Counted from the stretch's first letter, positions 16,666-25,870 are shown. The stretch: DNA of 43,586 nt from Brevibacterium sp. p3-SID960 (GCF_025144725.1 NZ_JALXKS010000023.1:1-43586), one strand, 5' to 3'. Program-made: numbers and translations. Notes: generated from the sequence alone by a model not told the origin.

Positions 16666-16797
16666 CGGGCACCGCCGCGGCGCTGGTCAGGCCGGGTGTG
16701 CCGGGCGTGCCCTCCCGGCCGCATTGCGCGGTTTCGGTAGAGTGTGCCCTAGCGCATGATGCGAGCCCGCGCCGACGCAACGCCAAGGGGGAACACG

Positions 16798-18939
16798 GTG
16801 GCCATCAGCAGTGAACTCGAAGGTCTGCTCTCTGCCTGGCTGCCCCGCCAGAGCTGGTTCCCCAAACTGGAGACCGAGCTCGGCGCCGACCCCGACATCA
16901 CGCCGATGTCGGTCACCCGCCTGTTCGAATGGGACTCCGGCGAGGGCACCGTGCGCGGCACTCAGGCGATCATCTCCGTCGGCGACGGGCGCACGCTGCG
17001 CCGCATCAACGTCCCCCTCAGCTTCCGCACGAGCGAGAACTTCGCCCTGCGCGCCCACCTCATCGGCACCATCGACGACATCACGCTCGGCCCCTGCTGG
17101 GTATACGACGGGTGTGCTGACCCGGTCTTCGTCATCAACTGCGCCCACGCCGCGGCCACCGCCCGCCGGTTCGAGGGCGGCCAGGTCGCAGCACACGCGG
17201 TGAGCAACGCGATGACGAAGTTCCACCGCGTGCAGACCGAACACCAGATGCTCGACTACGCCGCCTCGGTGCGCCTGCAGCTGCTGGAGGCCCGTGCGCA
17301 CGAGTCGACCGTTGTCATCGAGGACCCCGAGAACCCGTGCGTGCTCACCTTCTTCCGCGTCGTCCAGCCGGGGCTCAGTCAGGCGGTGCGGATTCCCGTC
17401 GCCCTGACCGAGGCGGAGTCGCGCGCCGTGCCCGAGGTGATGGGCTGGGTGTCCGGCCGTTGGTTCGACGCCGAAGAGCTGGAGACCCGGTCGGCGCCGC
17501 TGGCGATGCTGTCGGTCCAGTATCCTGACTCGCAGCCGGCCTGGCGCGAGGCTGTCGACATCGCGTGTGCGGTGGACTCGGGGTCGATCGGCAGCTACAA
17601 CAAGAAGGCCTCGGCGCTCGGCTCGCGGATCGGCGAGCTGCACCTGGACCTCGCCGCTGAGTTCGGCGTAGTCCGCGGGGCCGGAGAGCCGACCGAGGAC
17701 TGGATCGCCAAATGGCAGGAGCGCGTCGACTGGGCGCTCGCCCGTGCGCCGCTGGCGCTCGGCGACCTGCAGGCCAAGCTCAAGGAGCACCGCGCGAACC
17801 TCGGCCGCCTTGAGACAGTCGGTGCACTGCAGCGGATACACGGTGAGCTGACGCTCAACCAGGTGCTCACCAGCCCGGTCGTCGGCTTCACCGTCGTCAA
17901 CTTCTCTGCTGCCACCCAGGAGTTCCCGAAGCCTGCGGCGATCGACCTCGTCGCGCTGCTGCGCAGCATCGACTACGCCGCCGGATACGCCCGGCTGCGC
18001 CGGACCGGAGCGCTCAAAGCCGATGCGCAGCCGACGTTCATCGGGCTGTCCGGGCTCTCGGACGGGCACGAATCGCTGCGGGAGGTCGTCGACTCCCCTG
18101 AGTACCTGTGGTCCTCACAGGCGCAGAACTCACTGCTCACCGGCTACTCGCACGCCGTCGGCGCCTCGGTCGGACTGCACGACCCGGTGCTGCGGGCCGT
18201 GCTCATCGACCGGCTGCTCGTCGAGGTCGTCACCGAGCTGCGCAACCGCCCCGCCTGGCTCATCGTGCCGCTGGCGACCCTGACCCTGCTGCTCGGCGGC
18301 CGACTGGAGCACGACTCCCAGCGGGAGGACGATGCTGAGGGTGATGGGGCCGGCGGTGGTGCCGGTGGCGCCAGTGCCCGCGGCGCCGGCGGCGCGGCTG
18401 ATACGGATGGCGCGCCTGGTGCAGGTGGCGCGGCTGGTGCGACCAGCGCGGCCGGCGCGGCCACTGTGTGGAACGCCGAGGAGACCGTCAGCGCCGAGGA
18501 GTTCGCCCAGAGCGCGGTCGAGGAGATCGCCCAGCCGGCTGACCCTGTGCCCGATGCTTACGACGGCCTCGACACCGAGGTCGCCCGCGCCGAGAAGAAC
18601 GGCGGGGCACCCGGAGCGGCGGATCAGACTGCGGCTGCGGAGGCACCGGCTCGACCGGCGACCCCGCCGGCAGCACCGGAACAGGCGCCCGACCCGGCAC
18701 CTGCCCGGCCGGAATCCGCGGCCGACGAGCCGACCGCCTCGGGAACGGGCCAGGGCAGCGAGACCGCCTCGGGAACGGGCGCGGCAAGTGGGGGCACCAC
18801 CTCGGGCACGGACGCGAACGCCGACCCCGATGACGCGGTCATCGACGAGGACGCCGACCCCGAGGCGGCCGCAGCCACCCAGTTCCCGCCGATTCCAGCC
18901 CGCCCGACGACCCTGCCGAGGTTCCCCAACCGCGACTGA
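16798..18939 (+). CDS. Maltokinase-like pseudokinase with long disordered C-terminal tail
   Basis: A 713-residue protein. Residues 1 to about 495 match the maltokinase fold (N-terminal cap, then an aminoglycoside-phosphotransferase-like kinase domain). The catalytic sites are changed. The usual HGDLHLGQVL loop reads HGELTLNQVL (His348, Glu350, Thr352), and the metal-binding DFEGEP segment reads NFSAAT (Asn368). The LLRSIDYAAGYARL helix of maltokinases remains. Residues about 500-713 are low-complexity, first Gly/Ala-rich and then Pro/Glu/Thr/Ser-rich. The GTG start is chosen for its AGGGGG ribosome site. It therefore probably does not phosphorylate maltose; a regulatory or binding role in trehalose/alpha-glucan metabolism is inferred. 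It stands alone, divergent from ilvA, with no TreS or GlgE gene nearby. Confidence 0.75.
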   Translation: MAISSELEGLLSAWLPRQSWFPKLETELGADPDITPMSVTRLFEWDSGEGTVRGTQAIISVGDGRTLRRINVPLSFRTSENFALRAHLIGTIDDITLGPCWVYDGCADPVFVINCAHAAATARRFEGGQVAAHAVSNAMTKFHRVQTEHQMLDYAASVRLQLLEARAHESTVVIEDPENPCVLTFFRVVQPGLSQAVRIPVALTEAESRAVPEVMGWVSGRWFDAEELETRSAPLAMLSVQYPDSQPAWREAVDIACAVDSGSIGSYNKKASALGSRIGELHLDLAAEFGVVRGAGEPTEDWIAKWQERVDWALARAPLALGDLQAKLKEHRANLGRLETVGALQRIHGELTLNQVLTSPVVGFTVVNFSAATQEFPKPAAIDLVALLRSIDYAAGYARLRRTGALKADAQPTFIGLSGLSDGHESLREVVDSPEYLWSSQAQNSLLTGYSHAVGASVGLHDPVLRAVLIDRLLVEVVTELRNRPAWLIVPLATLTLLLGGRLEHDSQREDDAEGDGAGGGAGGASARGAGGAADTDGAPGAGGAAGATSAAGAATVWNAEETVSAEEFAQSAVEEIAQPADPVPDAYDGLDTEVARAEKNGGAPGAADQTAAAEAPARPATPPAAPEQAPDPAPARPESAADEPTASGTGQGSETASGTGAASGGTTSGTDANADPDDAVIDEDADPEAAAATQFPPIPARPTTLPRFPNRD

Positions 18940-18993
18940 AGTGGTTTATGCTGTGATGTGGACTCCGGGCGGCTCAACCGCCGCGGATGCCGA

Positions 18994-19084
18994 GGTGAGT
19001 TGACTGAGCGGCCGAAAGTGACGGTCTTGAAAACCGTTGAAGGGCAACCCCCTTCCGTGGGTTCGAATCCCACACTCACCGCCA
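18994..19084 (+). tRNA. tRNA-Ser (anticodon UGA)
   Basis: A 91-base serine tRNA with encoded CCA. Acceptor GGTGAGT pairs with ACTCACC, the discriminator is G, and the anticodon stem ACGGT/ACCGT holds loop CTTGAAA with anticodon TGA at 19028-19030. A long variable arm (GAAGGGCAACCCCCTTC region) and the T-loop TTCGAAT confirm a serine tRNA. A metal-resistance region begins right behind its terminator. Confidence 0.97.
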
Positions 19085-19125
19085 AATGAGAATCTGTCCG
19101 TGCGCTGCTCTCACGGATCTCCACG

Positions 19126-19157
19126 GGAGCCCCCGCCCAATCCGCGGCGGGGGCTCC
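19126..19157 (+). terminator. Hairpin terminator after tRNA-Ser(UGA)
   Basis: A perfect 12-bp GC-rich stem (GGAGCCCCCGCC with GGCGGGGGCTCC) and 8-base loop, followed by GTCTGTTGTCTG. It begins 41 bases past the CCA of the tRNA. Confidence 0.85.
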
Positions 19158-19210
19158 GTCTGTTGTCTGCAGGTCGCTTCGCGCGCTCACGCAGGCGGTT
19201 TCCGGCGGCA

Positions 19211-19226
19211 CTTGACCTGCGTCAAG
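19211..19226. promoter_or_regulatory. FNR/FLP-type operator upstream of the metallochaperone gene
   Basis: CTTGACCTGCGTCAAG is a perfect 6-4-6 palindrome holding TTGAC-N4-GTCAA, very close to the FNR box TTGAT-N4-ATCAA. A TACGGT -10 candidate at 19248-19253 would place the transcript start near 19260, so the palindrome centre falls at about -41.5, the class II activator position. An FNR-like regulator with the matching E..SR recognition residues is encoded at 22451-23164 in the same cluster. Binding is inferred. Confidence 0.6.
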
Positions 19227-19319
19227 GCGCGGTGCCTGGAATCTCCATACGGTGAGAAGCGAAGACCAGGAAAGGTTCCGGTCGGGCCTCCGAACGGGGG
19301 CGTAAGGAAAGGAATCACC

Positions 19320-19556
19320 ATGCCACAGACAACAGGCAACACCCACACCCTCCTCCGGGCCGAAGGCTTCTCCTGCCCCTCGTGCGTCGGCAAGATCGAA
19401 AAGCAGGTCGGCAAGCTCGACGGAGTCGACAACGTGAAGGTGCACTTCGCCTCGGGCCGTGTGGAGGTCGACCACGACACGTCGAAGACCTCCGTCGACG
19501 ACCTCATCGCCGCCGTCGCCAAGGCCGGGTACAAGTCGAAGGCCTCTGCCTTCTGA
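19320..19556 (+). CDS. Heavy-metal-associated (HMA) domain metallochaperone
   Basis: A 78-residue soluble ferredoxin-like HMA protein of the CopZ type, which carries a soft metal ion to an efflux ATPase. The metal site is GFSCPSC (Cys19, Cys22); the usual GMTC becomes GFSC. GRVEVDHDTSKTSVDDLIAAVAKAGY fits the second half of the fold. The ATG has GGAAAGG just upstream. Longer readings of this frame start inside the tRNA region and are not real. The next gene, 121 bp on, is a P1B-type ATPase without its own HMA domain, so this protein likely acts as the separate metal-binding domain of that pump. Confidence 0.9.
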   Translation: MPQTTGNTHTLLRAEGFSCPSCVGKIEKQVGKLDGVDNVKVHFASGRVEVDHDTSKTSVDDLIAAVAKAGYKSKASAF

Positions 19557-19677
19557 CTGAGGTCCTGCTGGCTGCCCGTCGCATCCTGGCCGCCGGTCGC
19601 AGACCGATCGGCAGCCGCGGGCCAACCAGCGCAGAACGCACAGCCATCCCATTCCCAGCACGAAAGGCGGGATACTC

Positions 19678-21732
19678 GTGAATGCGCTCCGCAGGTGGCG
19701 GTACAGCAACTGGTTCATCCCTGTTGCAGCCGGCCTGCTCATCCTCACCTCATTCGGCGTCGAGCGGCTCTTCGCCGGCGCCTGGAACTTGGAACTCACT
19801 TCGCAGTGGTGGATCGATCCGGGCGAACACGCCCACGGCTCCGGCCACGCCTTCACCCTGGCCAGCGCCTTCATGCTCGCCGCGGCCGTGGTGGCCGGAT
19901 ACGGTATCGTCATCAAGGCTGCACGCGCCCTGATGGTGAGATTCATCAGCATCGACCTGCTCGTCTCCATCGCAGCGATCGGTGCCGTGCTCATCGGCAA
20001 CTTCTGGGAAGCTGCAGCCGTCACCTCCCTCTTCGCCATCGGCCACGCGCTCGAAGCCGGCACCATGAACAAGACCCGCTCGGCCCTGGCCGAGCTCGTC
20101 GCCGTCGCCCCGGACTCTGCCGTCGTCATGCGCGACGGCGAGCAGGTCGAAGTCGCTGCCCACGACGTCCGCATGGGCGACGTCGTCCTCGTCAAGAACG
20201 GCGCCAAAGTTCCCGTCGACGGGCAGGTCATCGCCGGCACCGGCTCCGTCGACGAGGCCTCGATCACCGGCGAATCCATTCCGGTTGAGAAGACCACCGC
20301 AGACCATGTGTTCGCCGGCTCGATCTCACGCAGCGGGTTCCTCCAGGTGATGGCGACCGGCATCGGAGCCGACACCACGCTCGCGCGCATCATCCACCGC
20401 GTTGAAGAGGCTCAGGACGCCAAGGCCAAGACGCAGGCGTTCATCGACCGCTTCTCCAAGTGGTACACGCCAGCGGTCATGGTCCTCGCGTTCGCCGCAG
20501 GCCTCATCTCCGGCGATGTCGTTCTCGGACTGACCCTGCTCGTCATCGGCTGCCCCGGTGCACTCGTCATCTCCATCCCGGTAGCGATCGTCTCCGGCAT
20601 CGGCCGTTCAGCCCGCAACGGAATCCTCATCAAGGGCGGCGAATACCTCGAGACCTCAGCTAAGATCTCGGCCGTCGCTGTCGACAAGACCGGCACCCTA
20701 ACCGAAGGCCGGCCGGAGCTCACCGATGTCGTCGTCCTCGGTCCGGCTGCAGACCGGCGCGGCGTGCTGCGCTGGGCGGCCGCTGTCGAGGCGGGGTCCG
20801 AACACCCGCTGGCCCGGCCGATCATCGACGGAGCACGCGCCGCAGGCGTCGCCCCAGACGGCGTACCCGGTCCGGTCACTCCCGTCATCGGCAGAGGCAT
20901 CGAAGGCGACGTCGACGGGCATCACGTGCTGGTCGGCAACGCCCAGCTGCTGGAGAAGTACGGCATCACCGACGACGCGGGCTCAGCCACGGCAGTCGAA
21001 GAGCTGGCAGAGGCAGGCAAGACGCCGATGATCGTCGCAGTCGATGGCCAGGTGATCGGCGTCATCGCGGTCGCCGACACGATCCGTGAAGACGCCCCGG
21101 AGATGGTGCAGCGGCTGCACGCCAACGGTGTGCAGAAGGTCGTGATGCTCACCGGCGACACCCAGCCCGTGGCCGAAGCGATCGGCCAGAAGGTCGGTAT
21201 CGACGCGATCCACGCGTCGCTGCTGCCCGAGGACAAGCTTGACGCTGTGGCAGGTCTTCAACGCGAAGGCCACACGGTCGCGATGGTCGGCGACGGAGTC
21301 AACGACGCGCCGGCGTTGGCGACCGCCGACATCGGAGTGGCGATGGGTGCGGCAGGATCCGCCGTGGCCGTCGAGACCGCCGACATCGCACTCATGGGCG
21401 ACAACCTCCTGAAACTGCCCGAGGCGATCGGGCTGGCCAAACGCACTGCGAGGGTCATGCGGCAGAACATCGCGATTGCACTCATCACCGTGATCCTGCT
21501 GCTCGCCGGTGTCTTCGCAGGCGGGGTCACCATGGAAGTCGGCATGCTCGTGCACGAGGGCTCGGTGCTCATCGTGATCCTCAACGCGATGCGCCTGCTG
21601 CGCAATACCCACGACGGCACAGCAGCACCAGCCCAGCGACCAGACCAGGCGGGCCTGACAGGCCACGGCTCGACTGCCTCGGGCGCGGATGCCGAGCCAG
21701 CCCAGACCCGTACCTCCGGGCACTCAGCATGA
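19678..21732 (+). CDS. P1B-type heavy-metal-translocating ATPase with CPG motif
   Basis: A 684-residue membrane pump that exports (or imports) a metal ion using ATP. It begins at GTG with AAAGGCGGG upstream and has no N-terminal HMA domain. The A-domain motif is [10 protein letters not shown], the phosphorylation site DKTGTLTEG has Asp336, and the hinge is [20 protein letters not shown]. The transmembrane metal motif is Cys292-Pro293-Gly294 ([13 protein letters not shown]) where copper and zinc pumps usually have CPC, and others SPC or TPC. The C-terminal tail is hydrophilic and has several His. The stop overlaps a methyltransferase start. Metal specificity cannot be set from this motif; redox-linked copper, zinc or iron are possible. 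Confidence 0.88.
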   Translation: MNALRRWRYSNWFIPVAAGLLILTSFGVERLFAGAWNLELTSQWWIDPGEHAHGSGHAFTLASAFMLAAAVVAGYGIVIKAARALMVRFISIDLLVSIAAIGAVLIGNFWEAAAVTSLFAIGHALEAGTMNKTRSALAELVAVAPDSAVVMRDGEQVEVAAHDVRMGDVVLVKNGAKVPVDGQVIAGTGSVDEASITGESIPVEKTTADHVFAGSISRSGFLQVMATGIGADTTLARIIHRVEEAQDAKAKTQAFIDRFSKWYTPAVMVLAFAAGLISGDVVLGLTLLVIGCPGALVISIPVAIVSGIGRSARNGILIKGGEYLETSAKISAVAVDKTGTLTEGRPELTDVVVLGPAADRRGVLRWAAAVEAGSEHPLARPIIDGARAAGVAPDGVPGPVTPVIGRGIEGDVDGHHVLVGNAQLLEKYGITDDAGSATAVEELAEAGKTPMIVAVDGQVIGVIAVADTIREDAPEMVQRLHANGVQKVVMLTGDTQPVAEAIGQKVGIDAIHASLLPEDKLDAVAGLQREGHTVAMVGDGVNDAPALATADIGVAMGAAGSAVAVETADIALMGDNLLKLPEAIGLAKRTARVMRQNIAIALITVILLLAGVFAGGVTMEVGMLVHEGSVLIVILNAMRLLRNTHDGTAAPAQRPDQAGLTGHGSTASGADAEPAQTRTSGHSA

Positions 21733-22382
21733 GGGCACGGAGGTACGCCTCTGGCAACCGGGCACTGAGGGGATCGTTCGGTGCGCGGGCGCAGGCCAGT
21801 GCAGCCGAGGCGTACGGAACCCAGGTCGTCGATGTCGCCGGCATCCTCGGGACGGCGATCTCCCCGGCCGATCCCGACCGCGCGATCATCGAACCGTGGG
21901 CGTCGGGTGTCGGCGGACGGATTCTCGACGTCGGTTCCGGCACTGGCCGTTGGACCGCCCACCTCGACGCACTCGGGCACACGGTCGAAGGGCTCGAACC
22001 AGCCGAGCGGCTCGTCAACCTCGCCCGCGCTCACTTCCCCGTGGTGACGTTCCATCACGGGGCCATCGCAGACCTGGTTGAGGCTGACCGTCGGTGGGAC
22101 GGGATTCTCAGCTGGTACTCTCTCATCCATATGGGACGCGGAGAACTTCCAGAGGCCCTGGCGATCCTGCGCACCGCGCTGCGCGATGGAGGATCACTGC
22201 TCCTGTCGTTTTTCTCCGGGCCGCGCCTGGAGGCGTTCAGCCACCCGATCGCCACTGCGTACCGGTGGCCGATGGCGGACATGGAGCAGGCGCTGGCTGA
22301 CGCTGGCTTCGCTGACGCCGCACAGCAGATGGGCCCGTTCTCGGCTCATGCGGTCATGAGCGCCCGCGCGATCGAACGCTAG
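21729..22382 (+). CDS. Class I SAM-dependent methyltransferase
   Basis: A 217-residue soluble methyltransferase. Motif I is [27 protein letters not shown], with the later [12 protein letters not shown] and [18 protein letters not shown] segments of the Methyltransf_11/25 type. The ATG overlaps the stop of the P-type ATPase by four bases (ATGA), so the two are probably translationally coupled. The substrate is unknown. Its place inside a metal-transport cluster suggests a link to metal or metalloid handling or to a small-molecule ligand, but nothing in the sequence proves it. Confidence 0.85.
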   Translation: MRARRYASGNRALRGSFGARAQASAAEAYGTQVVDVAGILGTAISPADPDRAIIEPWASGVGGRILDVGSGTGRWTAHLDALGHTVEGLEPAERLVNLARAHFPVVTFHHGAIADLVEADRRWDGILSWYSLIHMGRGELPEALAILRTALRDGGSLLLSFFSGPRLEAFSHPIATAYRWPMADMEQALADAGFADAAQQMGPFSAHAVMSARAIER

Positions 22383-22450
22383 CCGTAAACACCCCGGTGA
22401 CGCGGAGCCGGGAGGGGACCACACTGGACAAAGAGGAGGAGGGCCTTCGA

Positions 22451-23164
22451 TTGACTCATTCGACCCGGGTGCGTTCAGCACCCTCAGAAGATCTCTGCGT
22501 CACGCGTGTGCCGCTCTTCTATGGCCTGACGCGCGCCCAGCAGGTGGAGGTCGCCGGGTTCGCCCGCCCGGTGACCCTGAATTCTGCTGAACAGGTCTAC
22601 ACTGCCGGGGCCGATGTTTCGCAGCTGATAGTCGTGCACACCGGACAGGTCAAGATCTCCCGTTCAAACGCCGATGGAAGCGAACAGGTCATCCGCATCC
22701 TCGGCCCCGGGGACTTCATCGGCGAATCCGCCTTCCTCACCGGTGCCCGGCCCGACCACCAGGCCGAGGCTCTCGTCGACACCGAGCTGTGCGTCTTCCG
22801 TCATGCCGACCTTTCCCGCCTCTTGGCTAAGCACCCGAATATCGCTATGCGCATGCTCGAAGAGGTCAGCAACCGCCTTGAAGCCACCGAGAAGCGGCTT
22901 GCCTCTGTCATCTCGGGCAGCGTCAGCTCCCGCTTCGCCGACTACCTGCTGTCGCTGCCGGCGCGGCCGAGGCCGGACGGTGCCATCGAAGTGTCCCTGC
23001 AGCTGTCGAAGAAGGACATCGCCTCGCTCATGTCGACGACGCCCGAATCGCTTAGCCGCCAGCTGCGCCGGCTCACCGATGCCGGCGTCATCGCGCAGCG
23101 CAGCCGCGGACGCATCGTCATTATGGATGTCGCCGCGCTCAGCTCGCTCTCGATGCACAGCTGA
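22451..23164 (+). CDS. Crp/Fnr-family (FLP-like) transcriptional regulator
   Basis: A 237-residue regulator with a cyclic-nucleotide-binding-like beta-roll (about 20-130), a dimer helix and a C-terminal winged helix. The recognition helix [13 protein letters not shown] has Glu199, Ser202 and Arg203, the E..SR pattern by which FNR reads TTGA half-sites. There is no FNR iron-sulphur cysteine cluster. Only Cys16 and Cys114 are present, spaced as in Lactobacillus casei FLP (Cys5 and Cys102, as I recall), which suggests a dithiol/disulphide redox switch. The TTG start is supported by GAGGAGGAGG about eight bases upstream; a GTG at 22397 is an alternative. Its likely target is the TTGAC-N4-GTCAA site at 19211. 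Confidence 0.88.
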   Translation: MTHSTRVRSAPSEDLCVTRVPLFYGLTRAQQVEVAGFARPVTLNSAEQVYTAGADVSQLIVVHTGQVKISRSNADGSEQVIRILGPGDFIGESAFLTGARPDHQAEALVDTELCVFRHADLSRLLAKHPNIAMRMLEEVSNRLEATEKRLASVISGSVSSRFADYLLSLPARPRPDGAIEVSLQLSKKDIASLMSTTPESLSRQLRRLTDAGVIAQRSRGRIVIMDVAALSSLSMHS

Positions 23165-23173
23165 GCAAGGCTT

Positions 23174-24304
23174 CATTCCGCGGCAGGTGATGGTCGGCTT
23201 CATCAACGCGCTGGCGATTCTCATCTTCCTCTCGCAACTGCCCGAGCTCGTCGCAGTGACGTGGCTCGTCCATCCGCTGTGTCTGCTCGCCCCATCATCG
23301 TGTTCGTCCTGCCCAGTCTGACGCCCGCGGCGCTCACGGTGCTGGCCGCGATTGTGGTGCTCACACTCCTGGTCGTCGTCTTCGGCTGGGACGTGCCCTC
23401 AGTCGGAGACAAGGGCGAGCTTCCCCACGCGCTGCCGGCCCTCTTCATCCCCGATGTCCCGCTGAATCTGGAGACCCTGCAGGTCATCGCGCCGTACGCG
23501 CTGGCGATGGCCATTGTCGGACTGCTCGAGTCCCTCATGACCGCCAAGCTCGTCGACGATGTTACTGACACGCGGTCGAACAAGACCCGCGAATCCTGGG
23601 CGCAGGGCGCCGCCAACATCGTCTCCGGCATCTTCGGCGGAATGGGAGGCTGCGCTATGATCGGTCAGACGATGATCAACGTCAAGGCCGCCAACGCCCG
23701 CACCCGGATCTCGACGCTGTTCGCCGGCGTGTTCCTCCTCATCCTCATCGTCGCTCTCGGCGGAGTCGTAGCTCAGATCCCCATGGCCGCACTCGTCGCC
23801 GTCATGATCTTCGTGTCGTGGGCGACGTTCGACTGGCACTCGATCCGCCTGTCCACGCTGTCGCGGATGCCGAAGTCGGAGACCACGGTCATGCTCGTCA
23901 CCGTGGTGGCGACTGTCTGGACCCACAATCTGGCGATCGGCGTGGTGCTCGGAGTTCTTGTGGCCATGATCGCCTTCGCCAATCGGGTGGCGCACTTCGT
24001 GCGCGTCGACCGGGAGCTGCGCGATGTCGACGGACAGGCCACCGCGTACTACACCGTCGAAGGTGAGCTCTTCTTCGCCTCATCGAACGACTTGTACACG
24101 ATGTTCGACTACGCCGGCGACCCCGAGCACATCGTCATCGATATGCATCGCTCCCATCTGTGGGACGCCTCGACGGTGGCGGCACTCGATTCGGTGACCG
24201 ACAAGTACGCGGCATACGGCGCGTCTGTCGACATCGTCGGGCTCAACACCGCCAGCCGGCGCATGCGTGCGCGGCTGGCAGGGATGACCCGATCCGGCGG
24301 CTGA
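23174..24304 (+). pseudogene. SulP-family anion transporter remnant (5' truncated, frameshifted)
   Basis: A decayed SulP inorganic anion transporter with C-terminal STAS domain. The first readable part ([36 protein letters not shown]) begins just after the regulator gene and corresponds to an internal region of SulP proteins, so roughly the first 100 residues are missing. Near 23270-23290 the frame shifts and the rest ([27 protein letters not shown] and onward) continues in another frame to the stop at 24302-24304. The STAS part (YYTVEGELFFASSNDLYTMF, VIDMHRSHLWDASTVAALD) is intact. A GTG at 23261 could give a 347-residue fragment, which is unlikely to work as a transporter. Confidence 0.8.
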
Positions 24305-24336
24305 CGCGCATGTGCGCGGCATCGCCGCCGCTGCAC

Positions 24337-24756
24337 TTAAGCGGACAGCAGCTCGGTGATGAGGGCCTCGACGCGTCGTTTGATCTCATCGCGGATCGGG
24401 CGCACCGCCTCGACTCCGAGCCCGGCCGGATCGGCAAGCTGCCAGTCCTCGTAGCGCTTGCCCGGGAAGATCGGGCACGTGTCTCCGCAGCCCATCGTCA
24501 CGACGACATCGGAGGCTTCCACCGCCTCGGGCGTGAGGATCCGCGGCGACGCCGCGGTGATGTCGACGCCGTCCTCGCGCATCGCCTCGACGGCGGCAGG
24601 ATTCAGCTGCTCAGCAGGCTCCGAGCCGGCCGAGCGGACCTCGATCCGCCCGCCGCTGAGCGCCGCGAGGTAACCGGCGGCCATCTGCGAGCGCCCGGCG
24701 TTGTGGACGCACACGAAGAGCACACTGGGGGTGTCGGAAATCGGGTCAGCGGTCAT
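24337..24756 (-). CDS. arsC: Arsenate reductase, low-molecular-weight-phosphatase type
   Basis: A 139-residue cytosolic enzyme reducing arsenate to arsenite. The phosphatase-like loop is CVHNAGRSQMA with nucleophile Cys16. GCGDTCPIFPGKRYEDW supplies the further redox cysteines, and DPAGLGVEAVRPIRDEIKRRV is the usual C-terminal stretch. The ATG at 24756 has GAGGAG upstream; the longer same-frame reading overlaps acr3. It lies 10 bp behind acr3, so the two form one operon. The electron donor (thioredoxin or mycothiol/mycoredoxin) is not decided by sequence. Confidence 0.93.
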   Translation of the reverse strand: MTADPISDTPSVLFVCVHNAGRSQMAAGYLAALSGGRIEVRSAGSEPAEQLNPAAVEAMREDGVDITAASPRILTPEAVEASDVVVTMGCGDTCPIFPGKRYEDWQLADPAGLGVEAVRPIRDEIKRRVEALITELLSA

Positions 24757-24766
24757 GGCGGTCTCC

Positions 24767-25870
24767 TCAGCGGATGCGGTCCGGCAGGGTCGGATCGTGC
24801 GGGAACATGCGTCGGCCGGCCCACAGCGCAACGTAGACGAGTGCGACGAGGACGGGCACCTCGATGAGCGGGCCGACGACCCCGGCGAGCGCCTGACCCG
24901 AGGTGATGCCGAAGGTGCCGATGGCCACAGCGATGGCGAGCTCGAAGTTGTTGCCGGCCGCGGTGAACGCCACCGTCGTCGACTTCGCGTAGTTGAGGCC
25001 CGTGGCCTTGGCTGCGAACAGCGAGATGGTGAACATGACGACGAAGTAGGCCAGCAGCGGCACCGCGATGCGGGCGACATCGAGCGGCTGGGAGATGATC
25101 GCATCGCCCTGCAGCGCGAAGAGCAGCACGATGGTGAAGAGGAGTCCGTAGAGTGCGAACGGTCCGATGCGCGGCAGGAATGTGCCCTCGTACCACGCGC
25201 GGCCCTTGGCCTTCTCGCCGAGCACGCGGGTGAGGAAGCCGGCGATGAGCGGGATGCCGAGGAAGACGAGGACGGAGACGACGATCGTCCAGACAGAGAA
25301 ATCCGCCGAGGTGGTCGGCAGTCCCAGCCATGAGGGCAGGATCTGCAGGTAGAACCAGCCGAGGGCGCCGAAGGCGACGACTTGGAAGACCGAATTGATC
25401 GCCACGAGCACCGCTGCGGCCTCCCGGTCGCCGCACGCCAGATCGTTCCAGATGAAGACCATCGCGATGCAGCGGGCCAGGCCGACGATGATGAGCCCGG
25501 TGCGGTACTCCGGCAAGTCCGGCAGCAGCATCCACGCCAGGGTGAACATGAGGGCCGGGCCGACGAGCCAGTTGAGGACGAGGGAGAGGATGAGCAGACG
25601 CTTGTCGCCGGTGACACGATGGGTTTCGTCGTAGCGGACCTTTGCGAGCACCGGGTACATCATGACGAGCAGGCCGAAGGCGATCGGCAACGACACCTGC
25701 CCGATCTTCACCGCGTCGAGTGCGCTGCTGAGCCCGGGCACGAGGCGGCCGAGCAGCAGGCCTGCTGCCATCGCCAGCAGGATCCACGCGGGCAGCCAGC
25801 GGTCGAGAAACGACATCTCCTGCATGACAGGTGTGGCGGTCGGGGTTGTGGCATCGGCGGTCTGACGCAC
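24767..25870 (-). CDS. acr3: ACR3-family arsenite efflux transporter
   Basis: A 367-residue membrane protein with ten predicted helices that expels arsenite. It starts MSFLDRWLPAWILLAMAAGLLLGRL after a short tail. The hallmark GLARCIAMVFIWNDLACGDREAA carries the conserved cysteine, and FTAAGNNFELAIAVAIGTFG is the family's C-terminal signature. The start is GTG with GAGGAG seven bases before. The promoter fits TTGACA (25929-25934, minus strand), 18 bp, TACGCT (25905-25910), overlapping both ArsR-type operator repeats. It is divergent from arsR and forms an operon with arsC. Confidence 0.94.
   Translation of the reverse strand: MRQTADATTPTATPVMQEMSFLDRWLPAWILLAMAAGLLLGRLVPGLSSALDAVKIGQVSLPIAFGLLVMMYPVLAKVRYDETHRVTGDKRLLILSLVLNWLVGPALMFTLAWMLLPDLPEYRTGLIIVGLARCIAMVFIWNDLACGDREAAAVLVAINSVFQVVAFGALGWFYLQILPSWLGLPTTSADFSVWTIVVSVLVFLGIPLIAGFLTRVLGEKAKGRAWYEGTFLPRIGPFALYGLLFTIVLLFALQGDAIISQPLDVARIAVPLLAYFVVMFTISLFAAKATGLNYAKSTTVAFTAAGNNFELAIAVAIGTFGITSGQALAGVVGPLIEVPVLVALVYVALWAGRRMFPHDPTLPDRIR

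Noticed and set aside
16574..16786. Minus-strand 70-residue ORF made of PAAPASGPEA repeats
   Set aside because: Its repeats come from the 33-bp DNA repeat, which is open in several frames. There is no ribosome site or independent support. It also crosses the start of the maltokinase-like gene's leader.
18624..20393. Long minus-strand ORF of 589 residues opposite the tRNA, HMA and ATPase genes
   Set aside because: It contains the tRNA antisense peptide GFEPTEGGCPSTVFKTVTFG and lies opposite three well-supported genes; low-quality composition.
23261..24304. Functional 347-residue SulP transporter starting at the GTG at 23261
   Set aside because: Family sequence continues upstream in a different frame, so this start is inside a frameshifted remnant, and about half of the membrane domain would be absent or disrupted.
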